Positions 20,940 to 34,400 of a stretch of DNA of 53,500 nucleotides are shown here, in pieces (within the stretch, counting starts at the first letter, position 1; every line of letters begins with the position of its first letter). This DNA is from Apostichopus japonicus. Taxonomy: Eukaryota > Echinodermata > Holothuroidea > Aspidochirotida > Stichopodidae. A program made the translations under genes and the position numbers. Location: assembly GCF_037975245.1 (NCBI RefSeq), contig NC_092569.1, forward strand, positions 12,804,001 through 12,857,500. Direction: 5' to 3'. The notes beneath the pieces were generated by a model, which did not search any database, was not told where the DNA came from, and saw only the letters and a list, made by a program, of their open reading frames with translations.

Positions 20940-23886
20940 CATATTTCACATAGGCCGCGGTGGGGGTCGGGAACCCCCACACCCCCCCCCCCCAAAAAAA
21001 AGCCCCAAATGTTGATGTGAGTGCTTGACACTCGACAAAGTATTGTTCTACAGAGCCTTACCTACAAATCGGTACTTAAAACGAAACTTTTGCATCAATT
21101 TGAAATGAAAAGAGATAATTACACATGCACGGCCCCCCACTAATGGTGTTATGATGAGTATTTGTGCATTAACCGTGTTATAGCGGTTCAGGCAGTGGAT
21201 AAAGTATTGAACCTCCTGGGTTTGATTGTCATTTCTGGAAAATGTAACCATGACTGGTGTCACACGATTATCGACCCATCATACCTTATAGGTATGCTAC
21301 TCAATTTACAGAGGTGATACGTGAATTAGTGAATTAAAAATATCACATATGTATTAGTAGTACTGTGACAGAACAATAGCAATATAACTAGCATATATTT
21401 ATTTCTACACTTTAAATGTATAGTACAAATCCGCTTGGTGACTTGTTGTTGTTGCTAAACAGACTGAAGACCAGAGTACTTCAGACAAAGGTAATGAAAG
21501 CACACGACAGGAGAGAACGGGGAAAAAAGCACGGCTGTTACCAAACTGTAGTTATGGGGACTACCATTGCAAGATAACCACATGGTGTACCGACATCTGA
21601 AGCTTTTACTGGCTCTTACTTCCATTTGTTTCTTGTTGAACATAGAATGACGTAACTTTCACAACATAATATTTTATGTTGAACCTTTCAATGTAATTCT
21701 TTCCATACATAAAATTATATTGATATTCGACAGTGTTACCACCAGAACTCGCAACATGTCTTGTCAGGCGAAAAGTTCTGTTATTCAGTCGAAATATGTA
21801 CCTTATATGCTAATTGAGACTAGTTACTAGGTACAGCACTCGTTCGCGACAGTAGGTTATTGATTATGACAAAAATACTACATTGTTGTGTTAGTGAAAA
21901 AGTATCAAATTTAGTTTATTTTTTCTCGTTGTATCTTCATAGAGGTCTACAAAATATTACTAACTTAATGCAGTGATTATTTTAACCAATTAACTGGAAG
22001 TTACTTATAGCAACCTACCCCACAATATACCCCACCGTCAAAAAATAAGGCATCATTTATGCAAATAGCACAAACGTCAGCATAATTAAATGACATTTAT
22101 GAAGACTGAAACTATAGAGAAAACTAAAGTAAGAGATCAATATCCACAGTTACTGTGTTAGGTAGAATACCAATTGCACTACTTCATTAATACATGCCAT
22201 TTGACATATTGGCATATTCAAACATTTAATTGAAATTGATAAATCTTGATTTCCAAGGCTTACAACCAACATTTTGAACCATTTTTTTATGTACATTATA
22301 TTGGTAAACTGATATTTTTTTAATAAGAATGAACTTGAAAGTGCAAAGAAAAATATAGTGCTCATTGAAAAATGGTCATTAAACTTCCCAGTCAATTTTC
22401 TTTTTAATGATTTGCTTCAACCAATTTTATCATTAATATATCTACAGTAAGGTAGGTAAATAACCAGTCTCTCTCTTCATAGTAATAACAATGCTTACAC
22501 TTCAACTCCATTCATTGCTCCAAATAACAAGCATCTGCGTTTCAGTGATATTTTATGAACATTCAATATCTTTTTTTATTACTTTTCGAATTCATAAAGA
22601 GTCTTTCTAGTAACAATTGCGCGTCTGCTTTACCTGGAAATAAATAAAATGATATCAAGTATCAAATAAACTGCATTGAATATGTATTTACTGAATAGAG
22701 AGGGAGACGCTATACGCCAAGTTTTATCCCCTGTATAAGTATACGTTACATATTGCTGGAAGATTGATTTATTGTCTAGTTCTAATGAAGATAACTAAAT
22801 GTAAACCTAAGTGACAAAAGCTAATCTTCCGGCAATGACGTAATCATGATATTGTTCATCTCGTGCTCTGATGTTGGTACTTATTCGATTCGTCTAAGCA
22901 GCTTTAAATTAAATACATATATATATATTGTTGAGACAAAGTTACGTAGTCTATATTAAAGACATCACAGCATTCAACTAGGTCAATCAAAGCCTAACGG
23001 AGAACATCAATGACAAGTAGAGCGGTCAACTTAGAACAGAGAATTAAATTGTTTGGGTTTTTTTTTAATTTGGCACCAATCATCATCGATACGACGGAAG
23101 CCGGAAGTATCTATTTTGTCATGATTATAAGAATTATTTATGCCGTTTTCTTTCTATTTTATTATTAAACAAAATAACAATATGTTTAGACTTTTGTAAG
23201 TCTCCCGTAGAGTTGTCAGGCTGTCTTGGTCGATAGGTTTGGGCCTACATACATAGGGTACATTCTGTTCTGTTCTAACTTTGTTTCTGTTCGGTTAACT
23301 ATGTAGAATTCCACTTTTCTATATCACATCATTCGTAGACAAATGGCAGCAGTTTTGAAGATTTGCTAATGGCTTATATTGTCAACCTTGTGAAATCAGA
23401 GCAGCGTGAGAAAGGCAGCTTTCACCAAATCTTGCAAATTTCGAGCAAGGATTCTTCGAGATTAATTCACTTTTATGGTGCTTTGAGCTGCTTGAATAAT
23501 TAAATAATTTCCCATCCCTACATTATGTCGCGGTCTAGATAACTGTTAGTTGATTGGAAAATATAAACTATCAATGGGCCTATCTATATTTTTTACTAAC
23601 ATATGTCTATTTGGAGTTGTTGTGATATTATAGTCACCAAGTGGTATATAGATATATGCTGTGTTTACATTTCCTAAGGCTATTGATTAATGACAATCCT
23701 ATGTTACTTAATAGCCGAGTTTGAGTGTTTCATCACCCTTTCATCTATAAGATATATAATACAGCGTATACTGTAGTTTGCGTACAATATTTGGGTTTGT
23801 TAACGTGTAAAGTTGACCTCTTTTAATCGTAGACTGATCCGAAACTTTAGTGCAGACTCAATGCTAAGTCTGAGGTTAGGCTAACT
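20940..23886. other. Intergenic, no gene seen
   Basis: AT-rich, with a C run and A run near 20980-21003 and a short (TA)n near 22917-22929. Open frames are short and without motifs. Confidence 0.55.
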
Positions 23887-23891
23887 GTTAT

Positions 23892-26086
23892 CAGGTGCGT
23901 ATCCAGGGGGGGGGCGTTGGGGGCGCGCGCCCCCCGGGTAAGAAAAAGAGGAGAGAAAAAAAAGAGAAGAAAAAAGGAAAAAAGAGGGGAAAAAAGAGGA
24001 GGAGGAGAGGAAGGAAGGGAAAAGAAAAAGAAGAAAGAGAGAAAAGGGAGAAAAGGGGGGAGTAAAAGAAAAACGCGAAGACACCGGGAAGAGAAAGAGA
24101 AACAGTGACATCATTACAGCGCTGAAGGGTAGCCAGTGACGGATCAATGATTTCGTAAAAGTGTGACTCACCCTACCCCTTACACCGACAACTCCATTTT
24201 TTGACGTTTCCATTTTCCTCTCTCACTAATGATCTATATATATACTATATATGGTCTATCATAACGCGTGTGTAGAATTGTGCTATGAAACCAACTGTGG
24301 CTGGTCTCGAACTCGACCGTGTCGTCGGGGAACATGACGCATTTTGGGATGGGGGCGACCGCCCGCCCCCCCCCCCATTCAGCATTTTTTTAAATGATAT
24401 CGCTAAGTAATTTCAAAATAGAAAGTGCTTAGATGCAACTTACAAGGCCTGGGAAGTGTCATTTCCAGCGATCTGGGAGACCAAAATTTGCTTGTACACT
24501 TCGCGCTAACAAATGGTCCTGGGTAGTGCCATTTCCAGCGATCTGGGAGGCATTTTCGGCCAAAATTTTCTTGTACGCTTCGCGCCAACCTATGGTGGCG
24601 CTACGCTTAGATAATTTGCCTACAGGCTTCGCCCCTCCCTTGGCAAATTCCTCGCTACCCTCGTTTTCGAATTTGTAACGCAAACAGCAGATATCACATC
24701 ATATCAGTGAGCATGAAAATGGCGTTCCAGGATGAAAAGCCTCAAAACTGTCCGACTTGCCTGAAAAAATAATCAAAAATTTTCGCGCGCAAAGCGCGCG
24801 TTCAACGTCTTAATGTCAATATCATATAAACAACCATCGGTTATTACATCGCATGCCATCATGTACCGTTCGGTCCGTTCAAATTGCGCAGTATACCGCG
24901 GGATGCTAATGTAAACAACGACATGTCTCATGTAGATGTATAAAAAACATGGAGGTCCAATTATGTCAAAACTCTCTTTTACATTAGTAATGGCGAATTA
25001 GGGGCTGCACCCCCACCGCGCAGTGGCGGAGCGTCCATACGGTCAGGGGGGCGGATGCCCCCCCCCTGACGGACTCAAATGGACTGCTGGCGCCTTTTTC
25101 AGCTCTTTACCACTTTTTACTTATTCGTGATTATTGACTTTTTTATTGCGCTCTCATCTACTTATTGACATTTCTCACATTTTGTTGGTGTCATTTGGCG
25201 ATGACACCTTATTCTTCGTTTATCTGCAAATTAGCCAGGCCCGGAAAGGGTCATTTCCGGCGATCTAGGGAGTATCTTTACTCAAAAAATTTATGTACGC
25301 TACGCGCCAACCAGTAGTGGCGCTCCGCTTAGATAGTGTCGAAAGCGCCCCTACAGACCATTCTCGCCCCTCCTGACCAATACCCCTAGCTCCGCCACTG
25401 CCGCCGCGCCTCCTACGCCTATGTGTGTAGTGTTCGGTTGAAGGAAATATCTGCTATTTTTTCATTTCCTTCAACCAAGTTTTATAATAGTCGTTATAAG
25501 AGGTTGCAATATTTCTACACCAATAAATTAACTGTGTCGGAATTTTCGAAAATTTCAGACCAACATTCTGCATCACACTTCCCTCTACTCGTGCAATTTT
25601 GACCGGTCTGTTAGGGGTTGAAGGAAGTTTTTCTATATTGGTTGTCCATAGATGACATTTTGTACAACATTATGGGTATGTTTTCAAGTGAGTTTATTCA
25701 CGAGAAATGGGAATTTTCAAATTCTAAACAAATACGGGGCTTAAAACCTTGAAAAGTGGGGCTGACGGGTATTGTGGGCCGCGACGTAGAATCACCTACA
25801 AAAGCAAAGACCCACAGGAGATGCGATCAGGTCGAACATGATGTGTGCCGGGTTGACAATCTTCAAAAAGGTTATGGATGGGAAAAAACTATTAGGAAAT
25901 ACTTGGTTCTCAGGCAAAAAGTGTACATCTGGTTGGTAATTTCAAGCCTGAGAAGTGCCGTTTCCGGTGATCTGGGGGGTATCAAAACAAGAAATTTTCT
26001 TGTACGCTACGCGCCAACCGATGGTGGCGCTCCGCTTAGATAGTAATTCGCGCCCCCCGGGTTTAAAAATCCTGGATACGCGCCTG
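23892..26086. mobile_element. 2.2-kb non-autonomous element, CAGG...CCTG ends
   Basis: Ends are inverted: CAGGTGCGTATCCAGG at the left and, read inwards, CAGGCGCGTATCCAGG at the right, each followed by a G-run/GGGCGCG block. An exact 5-bp gttat flanks both sides (23887-23891, 26087-26091). Inside are a 170-bp purine tract (23940-24110), four copies of a 100-110-bp module, and a nested hAT-type element at 25021-25400. There is no transposase. A second, inverted partial copy of the family starts at 39771. Superfamily not assigned. Confidence 0.8.
25021..25400. mobile_element. Nested hAT-type element
   Basis: Starts CAGTGGCGGAGC and ends GCTCCGCCACTG, a perfect 12-bp inverted end, with 8-bp flanks ccaccgcg / ccgccgcg (7 of 8 match). 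380 bp, no coding. It carries one copy of the shared module (25236-25338). Confidence 0.8.
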
Positions 26087-26091
26087 GTTAT

Positions 26092-28975
26092 CGCGTGATA
26101 AGTTAGGCAGACTAACCAAAAAATCGATTCATCTGCTGTTAGCGATCAAATGGGAGTGTCTCAATGTACGGGAGAATGTATACACCAGTCATCCAAATAT
26201 AATATCATCAAATGTCGTTGAAAAAACAACCGTTTGCTTTTTTTCAATTTAATTATAGACTTCAAATATTCCCTAACGCCATACCCATATCTTGGTTTAA
26301 TTTGCGCAGTCGTTACACAGCACATTATTTGTAATTGACTGACTGGTTACGTTATAGTTCTTGTCAGAGCTGTAGTCTAGTTCTAGATATTTTTACCAGG
26401 AATCAACGTCACAAAACTGACAAGTGGATTAGTTATCTAAAGTTATACCACAAAACTGGCCATCATAGCGAGACAAAGTTCCTCATATTGTAACATGTAG
26501 AGCATATATTGACTCGGGTTTCCAGTACGAGAACTGATACCAATGACTATAGTTATGTTTTGACGTTTCGTTTCGTCTCGTCTATGTTGTTTAATTTGTT
26601 ATTGGTTACAATTTTCGCATTATTAGCAACATTATTTCTATAAGGATAGCCTTTTTAAACATCCGCTTCTACAGTGTGGTCTGTTAAGATAACATCATGA
26701 CGAAGACCACTCGATTTGTAAATTATGATACACGGACATATTATTATCTGGTTAGAGGGGTAAACGTTAAAATTAAGTTGTTAACTCATTTATTTTTGTT
26801 GTTAATGATATTCACTTTCTTGCGAAACAAGATATGTATGTCTATAGTCCAAACTGTAGTGCAAAATAACCAGAAAGAGGGCTTAATTCAACACAATTCT
26901 ATTTCCATTTAATTTAACGCACTTTACAGCATTTAAAATTATGCAATTCTTTACTGTTTACTATAGTTAATTAAGAGCAAGAATCCCAGGAACCAACTGC
27001 TGCAGTCACTATACTGAACCAACAGGCACGATTCTATGTATGTCCTGTAGCATAACACACGCAGTACTGATATCATGTGATAATAGAAGAACTCACTTTA
27101 ATTATGCTTAATGGGCACTTTGATTTAAATTACACCCTTTCTTTGACGTCGCACTTAGCATACCGCATTCCGAAGACGGACGTTGCTACATAAAAATATC
27201 AAAAAAAAAAATCATGATATTTCAATGCTAAACTGCTCTTATCTCCACGTCTGTTAGCATGTTTCAACTATACTCCCATATTTATGTTTCTTTCATTATT
27301 TTGTATCCCCTATCTTTTCAGGTGTTTCAACGTCGTACCGATAACTCTATTAGTTTTTTTTTATCAAAACTGGACTGCCTACAAAGAAGTGTTTGGTGAC
27401 AGCGAGAACTTATGGTTAAGAATGAAAAGCTTCATTACTTGACGAACCAGAGAAACTACAAGCTTCGCTTTGACATCAATACTTCTAATAGATCGGCTGA
27501 ATATGCTAAATATCCAGTTTCGAATAGAATCTGAAAGCAACAACTACAAAATGAATCAACTGGGCAGTCTCAGTGGGAATACAGGTTTGTTGCATTTTCG
27601 ATATTTGCGGCTTGCCATCGATAATAGTTACAGTTAAAGTTACTAGTTTGCTCACAATAAACTTCTTGAAAAAAATGGTCGTCACGGTTTCTTCACACCT
27701 TGATGTAAAATATTACCTATAGACTGGATCAGAAACCCTGACAAAGAATGTTCGGTGTAACAACCCCCCCCCCCTCATTTCGCAACTATGCTCTATATAA
27801 TAATGTTTGTATTAATCTTGTACAAACATATGAGAAATAAATGTAAAATTGAATTGAAATACAATGTGCTGTTTATTTGTCCCTCTCTTAAATCATACAC
27901 ATTTTTAATTTTTAACCTTTTTAATTTCGCCAGTTCTGGTTTTATAATCTTGAAAGAACAAATAAGGTTTTGTTTCGAACGTGATTAAAGTCACTGATCT
28001 CGAGATTTCTTTAAAAATCAATTGCAACTATCTCGTCCCATCAGGGCCCGTTACTTTAAAGAGACCGTATAGTGTGAGATATTTATACTATCACCCTATC
28101 AATTGGATACCGTTGGCATCAAAGACACAACATGAAGATAGTCGGTCCAACTAGCAAATGAAAAATAAAGTATGCTGAAAAATGAAGAAGCATCACCCTA
28201 AGAACAGGACATATTATAAAAGAGAATTACGATCATATATCTCCAATGAACCAGTTAAAGAGAATTAAATATTCTGGGCTAGTTAGTAGTGAACACCTAC
28301 TATAAGCGTAATAATGTTTCTTATATAACATCTGTGAAACAATTATACCAAGCAGAGCCATACATCGTGTTATAGACAAAGACAACCCGAGACATGGATA
28401 ATGTCCCAACAACATTGTGCAATATATCAAGATACTTAAATTATTATTTAATGGCCAAGTATTAACCACTAATGGTTCTTGTTGCTTTGCTTCACATGGT
28501 TTCATTTATATTTTAACAGTGAAAAACAATTCAGCACGCATGACCGAGACAATGACGCATGTGGTAGATTCAACTAACTGCGCAGAGAACCACAGAAGCG
28601 GCTGATGGCACTATGCTAATTTGGTGTGATTACTATAGTTATAGCTATTGCTGTTATTTTCAATACAACAGCTGCTTCAAGTCACTTTGTACTTATGAAT
28701 ACCTCAACGGTGTGTACAATCGGGGCAACGGTGAAATGATATGCTCTTATTATAGTAATTACTGCAACGTCCAATTCGTTGAGGTAAACATTCGACCATT
28801 GAGTTAATGAACAAGATGACTGTGAAACTAAGTGATTTACTAAACATTTTTTTGGGTAATAATTCAGAAGTTAAATGAGTCTGACCAAACGGAGCGTGGT
28901 TGGAATATACTTTAACAACTTAGGAAACATTAACGTGAAAATTGCAACATTCACAAAAGAATTTCTTGTGTGAAA
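26092..28975. other. Intergenic, no gene seen
   Basis: AT-rich with short, motif-free open frames (the longest about 90 codons). A run of C lies near 27764-27775. No splice-phased exon series was found. Confidence 0.55.
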
Positions 28976-28979
28976 GTGA

Positions 28980-29370
28980 TATTGCAACTTGAAAAATCGG
29001 AGCAAAGATGTTGGTATTTCAAGCATTTCAATTAATCAGTTCCTCTTAAGTTTGTCTCTTTTAATGAAAAAAAAAATAGGAAGTCTGAAACGATCATGAA
29101 ACAGAAGAAATATCCATAAATTCCTGTTTCGCTCGATTAAAAAGTAAAGTAATAAGTTAAATACCTGACAGCTATTTAACAATTATTATTTACAAAAATA
29201 TCTTCTTAGCTGACTTCGCTTTTGGTCATTCCACATATTCGAACTGTTTACCCTCGTCTTTATAGGACAAGCAGTGTTTTTTCTATTCTTGTCAGCCTCT
29301 TAGCAAAGTCACGTGACTCTGTAGAGAAACAGTTAAAACTGACAGACAGTGAGGGTGTGGAGAAGGTGGC
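28980..29370. repeat. Duplicate of 42640-43040
   Basis: About 390 bp matching 42640-43040 in the same orientation, covering a mini-exon and both intron flanks. A fragment of a further copy of the fibrinogen-related gene region. Confidence 0.85.
29252..29318 (-). pseudogene. Cysteine mini-exon, frameshifted
   Basis: Same exon family as 29628-29693 and duplicate of 42907-42972, but 67 nt rather than 66: a run of six T (plus strand, about 29277-29282) replaces five, shifting the frame before the HCLSYKDE-type end. The first Cys of the family is changed to Arg. Donor GTAAAC is intact. Probably dead. Confidence 0.65.
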
Positions 29371-29627
29371 GCTCTTTCTAATGACACCACCTTGAGGAAA
29401 CAACAAAACTAAGTAGCTGAAACTTTTCACTGCATTTGCAATCTTCTAATATTAGGGTGGCTGGAGAATTTCTAGAGTATCAGGAATATGCTTGCATATT
29501 GTTTACCGATCAAACCAAATATATTTAATATACTGAGATAAAAATATCTCTTATAAGTTAGAAATGATTATAACACCTTTCTAGCTGTTTCTTTTGTTTA
29601 AGTCATTGTAAACTGCAAGAAATTTAC

Positions 29628-29693
29628 CTTCCTCTTGATACGACAAGCAGTGTTTTCCTTTACATGTAAACTTTGCAGCAAAATCACATAATT
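29628..29693 (-). CDS. Cysteine mini-exon, intact, orphan
   Basis: 66 nt between a TTTCTGCAG acceptor and a GTAAAT donor, phase 1 at both ends, encoding LCDFAAKFTCKGKHCLSYQEE. It shares the LC-x-FA-x-KF start with the copy A and B mini-exons and has three cysteines. No signal-peptide exon was found upstream on the minus strand (30-36 kb), so its gene is incomplete, or it is an extra exon left by duplication. Function unknown. Confidence 0.5.
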
Positions 29694-29699
29694 CTGCAG

Positions 29700-30094
29700 A
29701 AACGAAGAAAATAAAATAAAAAATAAATAGTTTATGGTATCTTAACACTAAAAAGGTAGAGTAAAAAGAGATAATTTAGTGAACGAGGTCTTTTTCACCA
29801 AAATGAAAGTAAAAATGTTATATCTAGAGGAAGGTTAGAGGTGCAGAAAACATTTACTGTTTTCTTTTGTATTTGAACATGGTTTTAATGAAAAGCTGGA
29901 ATAGAGTTTACAAGATCACTTGAGTTGAATATTTTACTACTACGTACTGACGACCGATAACGTGTGGAGAGTATGCAACTTATATAGGACTAGCATTCTT
30001 TACCGGTTTCGAACCTCTGGATATCCAACCAGTGGCCATATATCCTATATAGTTGGTTAGGGTGTCCGCACAAAGTGGGAGTAATGATAATGAT

Positions 30095-30100
<6 letters not shown>
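29700..30100. other. No gene seen
   Basis: AT-rich sequence between the orphan mini-exon and a TA microsatellite; nothing recognisable. Confidence 0.5.

Positions 30101-30188
<88 letters not shown>
30101..30188. repeat. (TA)n microsatellite
   Basis: About 88 bp of uninterrupted alternating AT; the open frame through it is an artefact. Confidence 0.95.
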
Positions 30189-30192
<4 letters not shown>

Positions 30193-31239
30193 TGGCTGTT
30201 TTACTTCCAACCCTTCACCAATTTTATTATTGAATCTCACTCGAGATCCAGCCTTTCTCTAAAAGCAGCATAGTTGTTTAACAGTTGTACCGTTATTCCT
30301 ATATAGATATATATTTATATGTATATATACATGTATACATGTATATATACAATTTGACAATGCATACTGTAAACTTACACCCAAAAAATTACAAGAGGTG
30401 AAAGGACTAACGATATTAATTGTGCAGAAGAGTGGAACAATGAAATGGTGTTGAAACTTATTAAGAACAAAAGGGTTAGGAAGAAGAAACATGTGAATAT
30501 GGATGGGCACGATGTGTCTCGAAGAGAAGAGGGCTGGAGGAAGGGGAACAGGTCGTGAAAAGGAAGCTTGGAGGTGAAGGTTGGTTTAATAATTCAATTC
30601 TTAATCTTGAGAAAATGAAGTGGAATGGAGCGATGTTATACATTCACGTACTTCTTAGGGCGAACTGTTGCAAGGTTATTCTGTGTAATAAAGTGTGGTG
30701 TGGACGGTTGAAGTATCGCCCAAACGTAGTGACAGTTCCTATATTGTTGTATGTAGATTCGGACACAAACAGTGTCTTGAAAGTTGTGTTTTCTTTACGG
30801 TAGTACAGCCAGAGGTGGTGTTTTTCTCTACTCCCCCGCCCCCCCCCCCCCTCAACACACACACACCTGTATATTTTTTTGAATAATTGTCATTTATACT
30901 TCTTTAAAAATTCTGCTTCAAGACATTCTCTGTTTCCTTTGTCCTCTCTTTCCCAAGAAAGCACAGAAAAAGATGAAAGACAGTGGATTTATAGGTCTTG
31001 AATTTTTCATGAGGTGTGATTATCAATCTGATTTTCAATGTGATTGGCCTCAACAATTCAATGCAATCACAATACAGAATCAACGTACAAACGTAATGAT
31101 GTCTAAGTTATAGCAACAGACTAGTACACTGAAAGTTAGTTGGGTGTTCATATTCATCCTTAACTTAAAGTAACTAGTTCAGTACAATAATTGACGCCAG
31201 CAATTTGGAAGCACTGAATAAAAGACGCAATATACAAGA
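30189..31239. other. No gene seen
   Basis: A region with a C run and CA repeat (30836-30867) and short open frames only. Confidence 0.5.
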
Positions 31240-31410
31240 ACTGAGTCAATAACGCAAAACTAATGCACTGCGTCAATAACGCAAAACGAAAGAACTGCGC
31301 CAATAACGCAAAAAGAACGCACTGCTTTAATAACGCAAAAGGAACGCATTGCGTCAATAACGCAAAAAGAACGCACTGCTTATAACGCAAAACGAGCGCA
31401 CTGCGTTAAT
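31240..31410. repeat. 27-bp minisatellite
   Basis: About six units of roughly 27 bp with the core tcaataacgcaaaa. Because 27 is a multiple of three, a 9-residue repeat appears in the minus frame (FALLxQCVL); I take it as a by-product. Confidence 0.85.
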
Positions 31411-34400
31411 TGCACAATCTACCGATTAGGCCTATAGTTTGGTACACAATCACTCAGGATACTTTATTTTGATCTATCCTGTGCTAATGAGAACGCATAT
31501 TACCAAAATATTCAGACTTGTTTCTGGGAAATGTTATACAATGAAAACAACACTGTACTGAGACTCTGGATACAGTTACGTTAGCACAGTTCTCGAATAT
31601 CTGCATCTTTTATGTCAAACCTACAATTCCAGTAAATTCATTACAATGATCAATTAATGCCAGATCATTTCTTTAATTATATATTATATCATAAATTAAT
31701 GTTAAAAGGAAAGGGAGCCCGTCAAACTGCTGTCTCAACATTAATAACTACTGGCCTAGTTGTGTCAGTTACGCCACGTGAGCTTTACGCCGAATATGTC
31801 TAATTAGTACTCGTAATATTAGATAAACATTACGATAGTCACGTCAAATACGTTTATCAATGATTTTACATTTTCAAAGGACTTACCTAAAATATGCTGA
31901 TGCTGATCTTACTGGGAGACACTATCCAGAGACCCTCAACTACCATGCGTTCTTCAGTTGCTTCTTCAGTTATACATAGCCTAGTACGTTGTACAGAGGT
32001 ATAAGTAACGAAAATGATTCTGTTGTAACAGCAATAATTTGATTGGTTGTACCTTGCGCATATCACGAGCCCTCATCTGTTAGAAGACAACAGTTCTTGT
32101 GATGAGCTATTTAACAGACAGAGCTGCACTATACTGTCAGGAAATCTATTCTTGGACGTCCGCCGTACCTGGGAGAAGTTACAAAACATTTACAAATGCG
32201 CCCGAGTTGCTTGCATGAAAAGCCACCGGCGGCATAAGTAGACAATCCAAAGTGATTTACGTTACAAAACTTACTAAGTTAACTTTGCAATATATCTGTG
32301 ATATATGTCAAGGTTGGGATGTATTTCCATTTCAAATCCAAAAGTAAACAACCATGATTGTTGATTATTTCCTTTTCATGTGATATAACAGGTTTATTTC
32401 ACTTGAAAACTGTCCCAGCGCAATGATAAATGTTGGCAATTTATATACGTATTGCAGACAATACTATAAAGTGTAAAGTTAAGCATGCTATTTTCCCATT
32501 CTTTATTCTGTATATTTTTGGAGAAACGTGGAGACTTCACGGTTGTGCATTATGAATGATGAAATTATCTTTTTAAACGCTTAAGACTTCCAAACTGACG
32601 GGATGTCATGTTGAAGGGGTGGGATGGGGGTGGGGTGGGGTAGCTTTCTTAAGACAGTTACTTAATTAACTTTACAACATTAACTTATGACTATGATTTT
32701 CTGACTGATATATCTTCCATCTTTTCTTATTAGATTACAGAAACTTTCTTTCAATCAAACCTTCAATTGACCTTTCACGTTTCATTGTAAAGGTCTTCAA
32801 CTCATAAGTCCCTAGCACGTTGCAGCTTCCTACCCAACTTGAAGAAATCATCTTGCAAATACTGCCAATCGATCAGTCAAATCAAACGAATGCACCCGCG
32901 GACACAAGCTAGCATCATTCTTAAGTGTATGCGAACAAATAAGAAATATATAGTTGTGTAAAACACGCGTAAGCTGTTGCGCGCGTGAACTGGCTTTACC
33001 TCCTTTGTGTTTCAGAAGTATCTAGCACATTCGACGCTAAAACCTTTCTAAATTAAATACCCAAATATTTGCTATTGCGCCTTGGTGATCGATACTTCAC
33101 TGACTTTTGACGTTTATCTCAGTTACTATGGCAACCACATAATATGGTAGTACTTACAATACTTACTCCTCATATATGTGAATGTTGCACGTCGATTCAA
33201 TGCTTCCGGTTGAAAAAGAAAAAAAATCAATTATTTTGATATTTTAACTCTGACCGCTAAATTTTGCCACCATAGCAACCACATATTTTAATGCTATCTG
33301 ACATCTTATACCTGTCAAGGTTCCAAGTCAATCCAATGCAGCCTGTAAGAGTTAAAGCAAGAAGCTCTTGGTTTGCTAATTTGAGAACTGATCATTGAAC
33401 TTGACCTCAATTAACATGATAACTACATGTAAGGCAAACACAATTTGGAGAAAACGGGGCCAGCCGTTAACTCGGAATTTTCTGACGCAATTTGCATTAA
33501 AACTGTATCCTAGACACATGCCCTGTGACCCAGTTACCATTACCGTAACCACCACATTTAATAGCACTTGACATTTCAGCTATGACTGCGAACGTTGCTT
33601 GTCAATTTAATGTTTTCACTTGAAGTTAAAACACAAAACCCTTTTCACTTAATTATACCTTTGACATCTGACCTTTCGTTCTTAGAACCACAAAATCTCA
33701 TCATGGGGCACCTTCCTACCAAGTTTAAAGTATTCGACCCAGCTGTTTTGGTGGAGTCTATAACATAAAATTGCTGATGTAACAGACACGCTTACACGCA
33801 GACGGTTTTACCCCCTTTCCCAGTTCGGTCACCCTGCCATAGGTGACCCACGGGACTCGCTACTCAGGAATATTACATATTACCATGGAAACCGGTGCTA
33901 TGGAAACAGAGAGCAGCAATAGGTTCAATTGACCAACGATTAAAACATCGTTTCCTTCGTATATGGGAGCGATGAGAATAAACTTGCTTACCCATGCCAA
34001 ACTAAGGTTGGGCTTGTTGAATACGAAATCTCTTTTAGGTGTCACTAACTTTGCTGCGTCTCTCCTTACTACGCTACTCTCACAGCCCCAGACACCAAAC
34101 AAAACTGGTTAAATGTTGACGGTTCACCGTCATCTTTCATTGGTTCTCTCCGGTTATCTATACTGCGGATGCCCATGCGTGTTTTATTTAATTGACTTAT
34201 GAGATGAATTGATTGGGCATGGACTGATGAACAACATCAGTATGTTATCATTTACTGTTCGGCATCCAAAGCACGGATACATAAGATAGATAGCAACCCT
34301 CTAGTTTAGGCTAATCGAACTCATTTTCCACCAAGGACATGTAAGCACACCTCGTTCCAATGATCATCACAACGTGCGTATAACTATAACGTATGGAAAT

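Noticed and set aside
22563-22633. A small minus-strand terminal exon candidate (good acceptor, phase 1, 22 codons, encoding KADAQLLLERLF then a basic tail)
   Set aside because: It fits the phase of the 29.6-kb mini-exon, but nothing else links them, and a 71-nt open stretch after a TTTCCAG occurs often by chance in AT-rich DNA.
31160-31390. A 9-residue repeat protein (FALLxQCVL) on the minus strand
   Set aside because: The 27-bp minisatellite unit is a multiple of three, so any frame is periodic; unit boundaries vary and there is no splice or start context.
31240-31410. Possible CRISPR-like array
   Set aside because: Units are contiguous without unique spacers, and the genome is eukaryotic.
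31880-31990. A possible 5' exon on the minus strand ending at a GTAAGT donor
   Set aside because: Only a short frame from an ATG that closes with TAG at the donor; no hydrophobic leader and no partner exon.
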